Positions 8,827-17,452 of a stretch of DNA of 52,633 bases are shown one piece after another (the first letter of the stretch is position 1; every line of letters starts with the position of its first letter). The notes beneath the pieces were generated by a model. The model had not been told where the DNA came from, did no database searches, and was given only the letters and a program-made list of their open reading frames with translations. This DNA comes from Prevotellaceae bacterium (GTDB lineage: Bacteria; Bacteroidota; Bacteroidia; Bacteroidales; Paludibacteraceae), in the NCBI GenBank assembly GCA_020636695.1, contig JACJXJ010000009.1:1-52633 (forward strand), given 5' to 3'. Position numbers and translations under genes: made by a program.

Positions 8827-10035
8827 TTAAATTTTCTTTAAAGTGTGTCCCATACGCTCCTTTTTAGTCTTCATATAAAAAGCATTGTATTTATTTGGTT
8901 CTATTTCAATAGGTACATTTTCTACGATTTCTAACCCGTAAGCTTCCAAACCAATTCGTTTGATAGGATTATTAGTCATTAAACGCATCTTGGAAACGCC
9001 TATATCACGTAAGATACTAGCTCCAACACCATAATCACGTTCGTCAGCCTTAAATCCAAGATGCAAATTAGCATCTACCGTATCCAATCCTTGTTCTTGT
9101 AATTTATAAGCCGCCATCTTAGCCATAAGACCAATACCGCGTCCTTCTTGATTCATATAAACAATTACACCTTTGCCTTCTTTTTCTATTTCGCGCATGG
9201 CTTTATGTAACTGCTCACCGCATTCACAACGATTAGAGCCAAAAATATCACCTGTAGCACACGATGAATGGACACGTACCAAAATAGCCTCATCAGGTTC
9301 CCAAGTGCCTTTTATCAAAGCCACATGCTCTAGCCCATTAGATTTTTGACGAAATGGGATTAAATGAAAATGGCCATACTCTGTAGGCATATCTACTTCT
9401 ACTCCCTTCTCAACAATTGATTCCAACTGCAAACGATAAGCTATTAAATCGCGAATAGTTATCATTTTTATGTTGTATTTATCAGCAATAACTTTCAATT
9501 GAGGCATACGAGCCATAGAACCATCTTCGTTCATAATTTCAATAAGTGCGGCAGCAGGATATAAACCTGCCAAACGTGCTAAATCAATAGCCGCTTCGGT
9601 ATGTCCAGCACGACGTAAAACGCCTTTACTTTTAGCATACAACGGACTAATATGTCCTGGACGACCAAACGTAGCAGCCGTAGATGTAGGATCGGCCAAA
9701 GCGCGAATAGTAGCAGCACGGTCAGCAGCTGATACGCCAGTAGTACAACCTTCCAACTTATCGACTGTCACCGTAAATGGCGTTCCTAAAATAGAGGTAT
9801 TAGTGGACACTTGTTTATCCAAATCAAGTTCAGAACAACGTTCTTCGGTCAGTGGAGCACATAATACACCACGACCATTAGTCACCATAAAGTTTACCTT
9901 TTCGGCGGTAATTTTTTCGGCAGCTATAATAAAATCGCCTTCATTTTCGCGATCTTCATCATCCACCACAATTAAAAACTTTCCTGCGCGAAAGTCGTCA
10001 ATAGCCGACTCTATCGCTTTCATATTGGTATTCAT
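8827..10035 (-). CDS. ribBA: Bifunctional DHBP synthase / GTP cyclohydrolase II
   Basis: 402 residues. Residues 1 to about 205 are the RibB half (DEDRENEGDFIIAAE, RAGHTEAAIDLARLAG), which makes 3,4-dihydroxy-2-butanone 4-phosphate. Residues about 210-402 are the RibA half, with zinc ligands in SSCATGDIFGSNRCECG, the NQEGRGIGL motif and the NNPIKR segment. Both enter riboflavin synthesis. It starts 5 nt after the LptF/G-type permease gene and so is its operon partner. No FMN riboswitch precedes it, since there is no leader. Confidence 0.97.
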   Translation of the reverse strand: MNTNMKAIESAIDDFRAGKFLIVVDDEDRENEGDFIIAAEKITAEKVNFMVTNGRGVLCAPLTEERCSELDLDKQVSTNTSILGTPFTVTVDKLEGCTTGVSAADRAATIRALADPTSTAATFGRPGHISPLYAKSKGVLRRAGHTEAAIDLARLAGLYPAAALIEIMNEDGSMARMPQLKVIADKYNIKMITIRDLIAYRLQLESIVEKGVEVDMPTEYGHFHLIPFRQKSNGLEHVALIKGTWEPDEAILVRVHSSCATGDIFGSNRCECGEQLHKAMREIEKEGKGVIVYMNQEGRGIGLMAKMAAYKLQEQGLDTVDANLHLGFKADERDYGVGASILRDIGVSKMRLMTNNPIKRIGLEAYGLEIVENVPIEIEPNKYNAFYMKTKKERMGHTLKKI

Positions 10036-10040
10036 ACTTT

Positions 10041-11513
10041 CTATTTTTTAGTCAATAACAATTTAACACGTGCCCAAAATAACTTGTAGGCATCAGGATT
10101 AAATAACCCCGAATCTGTTGCGGCTTTATAGGTTAAAAAGATACCAATTGGCAGCAAAACTGCAGAACTCAACCACATACCTTCCCAAACCTGCCATAAT
10201 CCTTCACGTGCCATTTTTTGACCAGTCGTGTCAATAATATAATATATAATGAAGAATGCAACAGATACAACCACTGGCATTCCTAAACCACCTTTTCGTA
10301 CAATAGCACCCAACGGTGCGCCAATAAAGAAAAATATCAAGCAGGCAAACGACAAGGTAAACTTACGATGCCACTCCACATTATGGCGTGTAAAATAATC
10401 ATCCACCTCGCCAATCACAGCTCGGTTGTATTGAACGTCATTAGACACCATTTGAGCACGACTGACGGCCTGATTCATAACACGTACCATCTCTGGCTGA
10501 GACATTGTTGAGAACAAAGAATCAACATCGAGTTGTAAGGGTATATCTCCACGCTCTAGGACTTCTTTCGAAGGTAATTTGTCTTCGTCATAAATACGAC
10601 CAAAATATTTGGTCGCGGTCATATCTTGGGCAAACTGATTCCGCAATGAATCACGTAACAGATTGGACGAATCTACATCATGAGTGAGTTTAACAATATT
10701 CTTGCTAATATGTTGATCTTGCATTACCGATTCATCCATACGACTAAAATTAGCATCAAAATCAATCAGCACCTCTTTTTTTGCAAACGTTTCACGTCTA
10801 TAAGGGACATTTCCACTCAATCCAGCCGTTTGTTGTCGTTTTAAATTCTCAAACGCTTCACCTCGATACATGGTCAATTGCAGATTCATTTTATCGGCTG
10901 TAAGTTTTATAAAGGCTGAATCAGCGGTAGTAACAGATGCGTTTTCGAACCCTTCACTAAAATCATAAATCATGATATCTTTGAGAGCTCCAGTCTTCTT
11001 GTCGCGATCACGTACATATATATTCATCCCGTTGATACCCGAGTAAAATTCCCCTATAGGTATTTCCAGTTCTGGCGATTTTTGCCGAATAGAAAACATC
11101 AACGTCCACATCCGCTTCTGAGCAAAAGGAATCACATTATTTGAAAAGAAAAACGCACCCACACAAACCAAAGCGATAAACACCATGAGAGAACGCATAA
11201 TACGAAAAAGCGAAATCCCTGCCGATTTCATAGCCAACAGTTCCAAATTCTCGCCCATATTGCCAAATGTCATAATAGAAGCCAGCAAAATAGCTAAAGG
11301 CAACGCCAAAGGAACTGAACTCAAAGCAGAATAAAAGAAAAATTCGAGCAAAACATCCATGGGCAAACCTTTACCCACCAAATCGTTGACATGTAGCCAC
11401 AAAAACTGCATCACCACTATAAAGAGGCAAATAAAAAATGTGGCAAAAAACAACTGGATAAAATTTGCAAATAGGTATGAATCAACACGTTTAATCCGAA
11501 ACATAGATATCAT
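10041..11513 (-). CDS. LptF/LptG (YjgP/YjgQ) family permease
   Basis: 490 residues. There are three N-terminal membrane segments (LFFATFFICLFIVVMQFLWLHV and following), a long periplasmic beta-jellyroll-like region (about 150-360), and three C-terminal membrane segments (SFACLIFFFIGAPLGAIVRKGGLG). This matches LptF/G, which with LptB extracts LPS from the inner membrane for transport. The first ATG is 11513. A second at 11504 (MFRIKRVDSYLF) fits the family start better and would leave a short leader after the TATCTTTG box at 11523-11530. Upstream of ribBA in one transcript. Confidence 0.88.
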   Translation of the reverse strand: MISMFRIKRVDSYLFANFIQLFFATFFICLFIVVMQFLWLHVNDLVGKGLPMDVLLEFFFYSALSSVPLALPLAILLASIMTFGNMGENLELLAMKSAGISLFRIMRSLMVFIALVCVGAFFFSNNVIPFAQKRMWTLMFSIRQKSPELEIPIGEFYSGINGMNIYVRDRDKKTGALKDIMIYDFSEGFENASVTTADSAFIKLTADKMNLQLTMYRGEAFENLKRQQTAGLSGNVPYRRETFAKKEVLIDFDANFSRMDESVMQDQHISKNIVKLTHDVDSSNLLRDSLRNQFAQDMTATKYFGRIYDEDKLPSKEVLERGDIPLQLDVDSLFSTMSQPEMVRVMNQAVSRAQMVSNDVQYNRAVIGEVDDYFTRHNVEWHRKFTLSFACLIFFFIGAPLGAIVRKGGLGMPVVVSVAFFIIYYIIDTTGQKMAREGLWQVWEGMWLSSAVLLPIGIFLTYKAATDSGLFNPDAYKLFWARVKLLLTKK

Positions 11514-11522
11514 TTTGATTCA

Positions 11523-11530
11523 CAAAGATA
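11523..11530 (-). promoter_or_regulatory. -7 element of the lptG-like/ribBA operon
   Basis: Plus CAAAGATA is TATCTTTG on the minus strand, matching TAnnTTTG exactly and lying 9 bases from ATG 11513. Confidence 0.6.
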
Positions 11531-11538
11531 ACATAAAA

Positions 11539-11564
11539 AAAGCAAACCGCGAACAGTTTGCTTT
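11539..11564 (-). terminator. Terminator of the START-like gene
   Basis: AAAGCAAAC / GTTTGCTTT arms (11539-11547 and 11556-11564) with a seven-base T run on the minus-strand 3' side. It separates the START-like gene from the lptG-like operon. Confidence 0.8.
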
Positions 11565-11589
11565 ATATTTGATAAATATTAAGATTCCA

Positions 11590-11973
11590 TTACATTCCTG
11601 TAACACGACGCAACTCATCTATTTGTGTATTCCACAACAAAATCGCATCTTCTACATCACCTTCATCTGCAAAATCAGTAATTGTAAGTGATACATCTCC
11701 CGTCAGCTCTAACGCTTGAATCTTGAATTCAAAAAAGGTATCAACCGGCTCATGCAACCAATGAAATTGTACAAACACGCCCTCTTTATAGGTTTGACGC
11801 TCTGCATATTCAGAATGTCCCTTCCATGTAAAGACAAATTCGTCATCCGTATTGCTCACTTTATCAGCAAACCACTCTTGCAAACCATCCGATGTGCTAA
11901 TACATTTCCATAAAATGGCTTTTGAAACCTTTTCTAATAGGTACTCAACCGTATATTTTTCTTTTTGCATCAT
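11590..11973 (-). CDS. START-like domain protein (SRPBCC superfamily)
   Basis: 127 residues resembling the Bacteroidota START_2-type family, with the beginning EKYTVEYLLEKVSKAILWKCISTSDGLQEWFAD and the tryptophan-rich WKGHSEYAERQ strand typical of AHA1/SRPBCC helix-grip folds. Such folds bind hydrophobic ligands or chaperone clients, but this member's ligand is unknown. It is 65 nt downstream of cdd on the same strand and ends at its own terminator. Confidence 0.8.
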   Translation of the reverse strand: MMQKEKYTVEYLLEKVSKAILWKCISTSDGLQEWFADKVSNTDDEFVFTWKGHSEYAERQTYKEGVFVQFHWLHEPVDTFFEFKIQALELTGDVSLTITDFADEGDVEDAILLWNTQIDELRRVTGM

Positions 11974-12038
11974 AATTCACTATTTTAATCTCACGACTAA
12001 ATAGGCTTCATCATCGCTCACACTAAGCGCAGAAAGGA

Positions 12039-12518
12039 TTAAACCAAACTTTCTTTATCAAAAGCCAAAGGCATCAAGTCGCGTACTTGTTTTAGTTTAT
12101 AAACATACTCTGTTCCATAGAGTAGCACCTCGATAGGACGACGGAAACGTTCTTCACTTTCCAACAACACCTGACGACACGAGCCACAAGGGGTAATAGG
12201 TTGAGCCAAAAATGCCCCTGCGGTTTGCGTTGCAATAGCCAAAGCCACTGGAGCAACGTTAGGATATTGTGAGTTAGCATAAAACATGGTAACACGCTCC
12301 GCACACAAACCCGATGGATAAGCTGCATTTTCTTGGTTACTACCTTGTAAAACAACATCATTGGCTAAGCGCAAAGCTGCGCCTACTTGAAATTTGGAAT
12401 ATGGAGCGTACGAACGTTCTGTAGCAGCTTTGGCTTGATTAACTAAAGCCTGATCCGATTCACTTAATTCGTCGAAGCGATATACTTCAATCTCTGTTTC
12501 AATCTTTTTCAATCGCAT
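12039..12518 (-). CDS. cdd: Cytidine deaminase
   Basis: 159 residues from ATG 12518. Zn-dependent deaminase fold with the N-terminal YAPYSKFQVGAAL, the catalytic CAER motif (NAAYPSGLCAERV) and the second zinc motif PCGSCRQ. It converts cytidine/deoxycytidine to uridine/deoxyuridine for pyrimidine salvage. A longer in-frame start at 12563 is a TTG that is itself the end of a TATATTTG promoter box, so it cannot be the start codon. Confidence 0.95.
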   Translation of the reverse strand: MRLKKIETEIEVYRFDELSESDQALVNQAKAATERSYAPYSKFQVGAALRLANDVVLQGSNQENAAYPSGLCAERVTMFYANSQYPNVAPVALAIATQTAGAFLAQPITPCGSCRQVLLESEERFRRPIEVLLYGTEYVYKLKQVRDLMPLAFDKESLV

Positions 12519-12560
12519 AATATAACTACAATCTTTTAAAATAAACGTTTTTAAGTTTGG

Positions 12561-12568
12561 CAAATATA
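12561..12568 (-). promoter_or_regulatory. -7 element of cdd
   Basis: Plus CAAATATA reads TATATTTG on the minus strand. The predicted start near 12555 gives a leader of about 37 nt before ATG 12518. Confidence 0.6.
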
Positions 12569-12609
12569 CAATATTTTAGGCACTTCTAGCATATAAGCTA
12601 AAAAAATGA

Positions 12610-12617
12610 TACCTTTG
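12610..12617 (+). promoter_or_regulatory. Orphan -7 element facing a terminator
   Basis: TACCTTTG on the plus strand has no gene immediately downstream; a hairpin begins only 9 bases later. It lies inside the cdd/DUF5020 intergenic region and may be the relic or real promoter of a very short transcript. Confidence 0.35.
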
Positions 12618-12619
12618 CA

Positions 12620-12729
12620 GCCAAAAAAAAGACCTTTTTCACAAAAGGTCTTTTTACAATAATTTCTCAGTATTAGGTTTTAAGGTAAAAAAGATTTTGG
12701 TCTTGTCCTTCTTTACGCTTGCAAAGTAA
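12620..12729 (-). ncRNA. Candidate small RNA with promoter and terminator
   Basis: On the minus strand a -7-like TTACTTTG (12722-12729) is followed by about 60 nt with no ORF and then a 13-bp perfect hairpin (12626-12638 / 12643-12655) with a T run, predicting a transcript of roughly 95 nt. The -7 box has one deviation from TAnnTTTG, and the best TTG is 21 bp upstream, so this is a candidate only. Confidence 0.35.
12626..12655. terminator. Bidirectional hairpin with T runs
   Basis: AAAAAGACCTTTT, loop TCAC, AAAAGGTCTTTTT. The stem is perfect with T/A runs on both sides, so it can end transcription on either strand. Confidence 0.8.
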
Positions 12730-12933
12730 CAACCTTTTTACCAATGGATACAAATAAAAAAACATATTCTATAACATATTTTCATCAAATCGTAAGACAT
12801 CACGCCTAGCAACTCACACAAGTATGATCAGAATAGACATAAAAGACTATAAAACAAATATTTAAAACAAATACGAAATCGTAATCAACAATTAAAAAAC
12901 TATAATTTAACACTTTTCATCCTCATCAAAATC

Positions 12934-13683
12934 ATGAAAAACTGCCAAATCATCAAAAAATCGCTCTTTTTCGTTTTTCTTTTTTCGCCATTTTTTAGCA
13001 CTGCACAGAACTTTCAAGTACATTACGACTTAGGTGCTGGACGTAAATACGTCACCACTACGTTCGAAACATTCAAAATGGACCCTATCGGCAATACCTT
13101 TGTATTTGTCGATTTTGACTTCAATTTTGCCGATAAAAACAATGCTAATTTCACCTATTATAATCCAGGTTTGGCTTATATGGAAATTGCTCGCTGCTTT
13201 ACGCTCTCGAAAAAAGTGCCTATCAGCGCGCAAATTGAGTACAATGGAGGTTTCTTTTTGAACGCCACAGGCAATGGACTTGCTGTAAACAATGCTTTTT
13301 TAGGCGGGTTAGATTATTTTATGCATAGCAAAGATTTTTCGCGTACCTATAATATTAAAGTACTTTACAAATATATTATGGGAAAAGAACCTGCTTCGTT
13401 TCAAATTACAGGCGTGTGGGGCATGAATTTCTTCAAAAATCGGTTATCGTTTAACGGATTTGCCGATTTTTGGTACGAACGCAACACCAATTTCCTCAAT
13501 GCACGTGCCGAATTATTAGCTATACCAACACAAACCCAGTTTGTATTTATAACCGAACCACAATTGTGGTGGAACATCACGCCATACGCGGCTGTAGGTA
13601 CTGAGCTGGAAATGAGCGTGAATTTTGGTTCAACCGATGGATTTAAGATTTGTCCTACCATTGGCGCGAAATATACGTTCTAA
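12934..13683 (+). CDS. DUF5020-family outer-membrane protein
   Basis: 249 residues with a signal peptide (KKSLFFVFLFSPFFSTAQN). It then has amphipathic beta-strand-rich sequence ending in aromatic Phe (ICPTIGAKYTF), as expected of a 12-strand-type outer-membrane barrel related to nucleoside channel Tsx. The opening QNFQVHYDLGAGRKYVTTTFETFKMDPIGNTFVFVDFDF is characteristic of the Bacteroidales DUF5020 family. Monocistronic by position. Substrate unproven. Confidence 0.75.
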   Translation: MKNCQIIKKSLFFVFLFSPFFSTAQNFQVHYDLGAGRKYVTTTFETFKMDPIGNTFVFVDFDFNFADKNNANFTYYNPGLAYMEIARCFTLSKKVPISAQIEYNGGFFLNATGNGLAVNNAFLGGLDYFMHSKDFSRTYNIKVLYKYIMGKEPASFQITGVWGMNFFKNRLSFNGFADFWYERNTNFLNARAELLAIPTQTQFVFITEPQLWWNITPYAAVGTELEMSVNFGSTDGFKICPTIGAKYTF

Positions 13684-13710
13684 AAAAATCACTTTTTTTT
13701 CGCAAAAGTT

Positions 13711-13740
13711 TTGTAGATATCAAAAAATCCATTACCTTTG
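13711..13740 (+). promoter_or_regulatory. Promoter of tRNA-Asp
   Basis: TTG 13711-13713, 19-bp spacer, TACCTTTG 13733-13740. It ends 26 bases before the mature tRNA. Confidence 0.8.
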
Positions 13741-13766
13741 CACCACTTTTCTAAGGGAAAGTTACC

Positions 13767-13840
13767 GGTGTGGTAGTTCAGTTGGTTAGAATACATGCCT
13801 GTCACGCATGGGGTCGCGGGTTCGAGTCCCGTCCGCACCG
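13767..13840 (+). tRNA. tRNA-Asp (GTC)
   Basis: 74 nt. Acceptor arms GGTGTGG/CCGCACC, D arm GTTCAGTTGGTTAGAAT, anticodon stem ATGCC/GCATG-type with loop TGTCAC giving anticodon GTC, T arm GCGGGTTCGAGTCCCGT, discriminator G. CCA is not encoded. Confidence 0.95.
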
Positions 13841-13842
13841 CA

Positions 13843-13874
13843 AAAAAGACGCTAAATTTATTTAGCGTCTTTTT
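13843..13874 (+). terminator. Terminator after tRNA-Asp
   Basis: AAAAAGACGCTAAA, 4-nt loop, TTTAGCGTCTTTTT. Perfect 14-bp stem with a T tail. Confidence 0.9.
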
Positions 13875-14435
13875 TCGTTTTATAATGTTTACATGGACTT
13901 ATTCTTTCTCCGACGTTTCTTCTTCCTGCTTAAAACAACGATCCTCTTCATAGTCTTTTACTATTTCATCGAAGAGCTTTGACACATCTTTCACGTGTAT
14001 TCGTAGGCAAAATCTTCACATCTTTTCTGTGAAACAATTAGAAAAAAAGCCAAAAAAAATTAAGAGTATATTAAACGATATCTTCTTTTACAATAGTTAT
14101 ATTTCTCATATCTATTATTTTGAAAAACAAAGAATATTAACACATAAAGCAATCAATGCAAAACAAAAAACATTTATACATTTTTCTCATGATAATTTAA
14201 TTATCTAATAACAAATTCGAGTAAGAATTGTAGAACAAAATTTTATCACCCTTTCATAACATATTCCATAAGTTTAAATCAATCCCACAACAAATGGCAA
14301 ATTTTGTTTCACTAATTGGTTTCAGATCGATAGCATCAACCCATATATTAACACTATTTTTTAAACGACATACATATTATTATATTTACTATCCTAAATT
14401 ATTGCCAAATAGGACATTCACATACTATCAAAAAT
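13875..14435. other. 560-bp eroded region with short ORF remnants
   Basis: No intact gene. On the minus strand a coding-like tail ends at the TAA complement 13899-13901 and reads about 37 codons (VKDVSKLFDEIVKDYEED...). A second remnant of about 40 codons ends at 14254-14256 and contains WVDAIDLKPISETKF. Neither has a start codon or a recognisable family. The rest is AT-rich. With the adjacent SusC relic this suggests a decayed locus. Confidence 0.4.
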
Positions 14436-17164
14436 TTATTTCAACGTAACTTGAACACCCAACATAAAAGTAGCCACCGTTGGGTACTGGTCGGCATAAG
14501 CAATGCCTGAATCCCATAAATTAAAGGTATTAATTTCTGGGTCTTGTCCTTTGTAAGCTGTGAAGGTAACTAAATTTTCGCCTGTGGCATACACGTAAGA
14601 TTGTATCTGTTTATTTTGCTTAAAGACAAACGAATAACCTACGGTCAAATTATCCAATTTGATATACGAACCATCTTCTAAATAATAATCAGAAAATAAG
14701 CTTTGTTAGTATAAATCACTTTACCATCTTTATTAGGCATGGCCTCTTGCAAATAGACATTTGTGGTTTGTAAAGGCGAAGGCCGTAACCAACGCGTTAC
14801 ATTTAATATATCATTACCATACACCACGGAAAAACAAGGTTACGTCCAAGTTTTTATAACGAATTACGTTATTCCATCCATACGTAAACAGTGGTTGAGA
14901 GTTGCCAATCACTTGGCGTTGGTCTCATTTAGGTCAGCCTAAGTCCACCTTGAGGCGTTTTAAACAGCCATGTGCCATCCGATTTAACTTCAGGAACTTA
15001 TAGCCATAAAAAGCACCAATAGATTCACCTTCCATTAAAATATGTGTATAAATGTTCTGGATGCCATTGTCACCAACAAGGCCTGAGAATGTTGGACCAA
15101 ATCTAAAATCTTGGCTGGCATGAATGGAACCATTTTATTAAAAGCAATAGTTGGCGTTGTTGTCCACGACCAGTCTGGTTTTACTCCACCCACACATGCT
15201 AATTCCACCATAACCATCCATTTTGCCAGCATTAGCCAACAAATAAGGATATTGGTACGGAGGAGTCGGTACGTTGTATTCCCATAACAAATCACGTATT
15301 TGACGGTAATAACCATCCAAACTACCATACAGACGATTTTGAAAAAGAAAATCAACCCAACATTGTATTCGTACTTGGTTTCCATTTCAAATTTGATTCG
15401 CATTTGAGTACACTATATTGAGTCACCCAATTGCCATTATACCAAAATGTACCAGAATTAGACATCATAGCTACCGAACGTAAATCTGAAGCTAAGTTGT
15501 TACCAGTTACACCAAACCTAAACGTACTTTTAAGTCGTTACACCAGTCTTGATCTTTCATGAAGTCTTCACCGCTTACGCGCCAACCTGCACTGGCGGCT
15601 GGGAACCAACCCCATTTGTTGTTTGCTCCAAAACGAGAGGAACCTTCGCGACGAACAGAAGCCGATAATAGATATTTCTCTTGGTAGTTGTAGTTTCCAC
15701 GTACAAACATAGCTGCTAACACGTTGGAGTTACGATATGAACTAGCGTTCAAATACTGTTTGGTGGCATCACCATTACCTATTTGGTAGTATTTAGCATC
15801 ATCTGTTGGGAAACCTTTGTTGGAAATATCCATACCATCGTACAAGAAGTCTTGGTAAGAAACCAGCTACGGCGACAAATTGTGTCCATTCCAAGAACCG
15901 CATAGTCTACTGTGGCTTCAAACAAACGGTTGAAATTAAAGTTACTGCTACGACCTGCTTTACCTGATCCTGATTCGTCAGTGCTGATAGTTTTGTTGTA
16001 CCAGAATGAATGGTTATCGCCTTCTTCGATAGCAGCAAAACCACTCACTTTTAAACCTGAATAGGTTTGATGTTAACTGTCGCCTTGATAGAACCACGGA
16101 AATAGTTACCATCTTGATACGATTCTCTTTGGTTCATGCCTTCCACAGGATTCGATTGACCAGTTCCACTTGGAGCAAAATAACCCGAAGTACTTGTTGG
16201 TCGTAGATTGGATAAGTAGGATTTACAATGGCGGCTTGTTTGAAATCGCCTGCGAAATAGTCGTTACGGTAATGCATGTACGACAAGTCGTATTGAAGTT
16301 CTAACCAGCCATCCAATGCTTTTTGAAGGCGCTATTTTGGCAATCATCTCTTCACGATTAGACGTTTTAGCAATACCTTCTGCATTTTATAGTTGAACGA
16401 CGCACGATAGTTAAATTGTTTGAAGAACCTGAAATTGCTAAATTGTGATTATGAGCAATTGCAATAGGACGTGTAATTTCTGACATCCAATCGGTATTGT
16501 AATCAGTTCCTGAACCATCGGAATAGATGGTTGGAGTTACTTTACCACCAGAGAGAGTTGCTAAATTACGGAATTTGCTGGTGGCCATGCCCATATCACC
16601 ATTGCGAACAGAACCTGAGGCGTAACCAGAATATTCAACTTGAGTTGTTGGGAGTCTGAGAAGTTGGCGCCACGTTTAGTGATAATAATAACACCATTGG
16701 TACCACGGGTACCATAAATAGCGGCTGCCGAACTGTCTTTCAAAACGTCCATAGACGCAATTTCAGGAGAAATATTGTCGATACTACTTACGGGACACCA
16801 TCGACAATGAAAAGTGGATACGATTCAGTCTGACAACCGAGTGTGGAAACCCACGAATTTGATTTTGTAATTATTCCTGGGATTACTGGAAGTCTTGATA
16901 ATATTTAAACCTGCCACTTTGCCTTGCAACAAACCTATCGGATTGTTTCTAACGCCTGCATTAAAATCTTCCGCCTTAACAGAAACTACAGAACCTGTGA
17001 CATTTTTTGCAGTCCGATCCGTAACCTATGGCAACCACGTTATGTTGCGCGGTATCCTGAAGGGCAACCAAATCGACTTGATTAGTCAACTCATTTTGTG
17101 CAAACACACCGAAAGCACTTGAAACCATTACAACGAGCCATTTCTTGTTAATTAAAAAATTCAT
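14436..17164 (-). pseudogene. SusC/RagA-family TonB-linked receptor, multiply frameshifted
   Basis: Fragments in all three minus frames read in SusC order. They are: signal peptide with VVALQDTAQHNVVAIGYGS (17164-16976), plug segment MDVLKDSSAAAIYGTRGTNG (near 16752), then barrel fragments near 16594-16367, 16316-16134, 16048-15779, 15845-15507 (RREGSSRFGANNKWGWFPAAS, a hallmark SusC segment), 15403-15035 and the C-terminus 14657-14436 ending MLGVQVTLK. At least eight frame changes are needed. The usual CarboxypepD_reg-like domain between signal peptide and plug is absent, and no susD follows. In life such proteins import oligosaccharides or peptides across the outer membrane. This copy cannot be translated as shown. 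Confidence 0.85.
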
Positions 17165-17247
17165 TTTGGGTATATTAAAAAATTACACCATAGGAACTAG
17201 GGATTTACCTCCCATTTTAGAGATTGGGGCATCCCTCTTACGGGTCA

Positions 17248-17255
17248 CAAATTTA
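17248..17255 (-). promoter_or_regulatory. -7 element of the SusC relic
   Basis: Plus CAAATTTA is TAAATTTG on the minus strand. A leader of about 80 nt follows before ATG 17164. Confidence 0.45.
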
Positions 17256-17380
17256 ACAAAAGATATCATAAAAACTATTTACTAATAAAAAAACTATTAA
17301 AAAAAATTACTGCACACATAAGTGTAGAGCTAATGACTTCGTCGAGTCACTACACCTTAAAATTGCAGCAAAATGACACC

Positions 17381-17411
17381 TTGTATATTAGAAGAAAAAA
17401 ATGTAACTTTG
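17381..17411 (+). promoter_or_regulatory. Promoter of pnp
   Basis: TTG 17381-17383, 20-bp spacer, TAACTTTG 17404-17411. The ATG at 17453 lies about 35 nt past the expected start of transcription. Confidence 0.75.
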
Positions 17412-17452
17412 CGCCACTTTTAAGAGTTTTAAAAATATAAATGTAATTTTTT

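Larger units (their letters stand above)
12564..12933. other. 370-bp intergenic region (cdd / DUF5020)
   Basis: It holds the cdd promoter, the orphan plus-strand -7 box, the hairpin and the candidate minus-strand small RNA listed separately. The remaining 12730-12933 is very AT-rich with no recognisable promoter for the DUF5020 gene. Confidence 0.6.

Noticed and set aside
9965..10041. FMN riboswitch for ribBA
   Set aside because: ribBA starts 5 nt after the previous gene; there is no leader to hold one.
12519..12563. Longer cytidine deaminase start at 12563
   Set aside because: The TTG is part of the TATATTTG promoter box and the extra residues do not match the family.
13891..14260. Intact small genes in the region after tRNA-Asp
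   Set aside because: The minus-strand frames lack start codons and have internal stops; only remnants can be supported.
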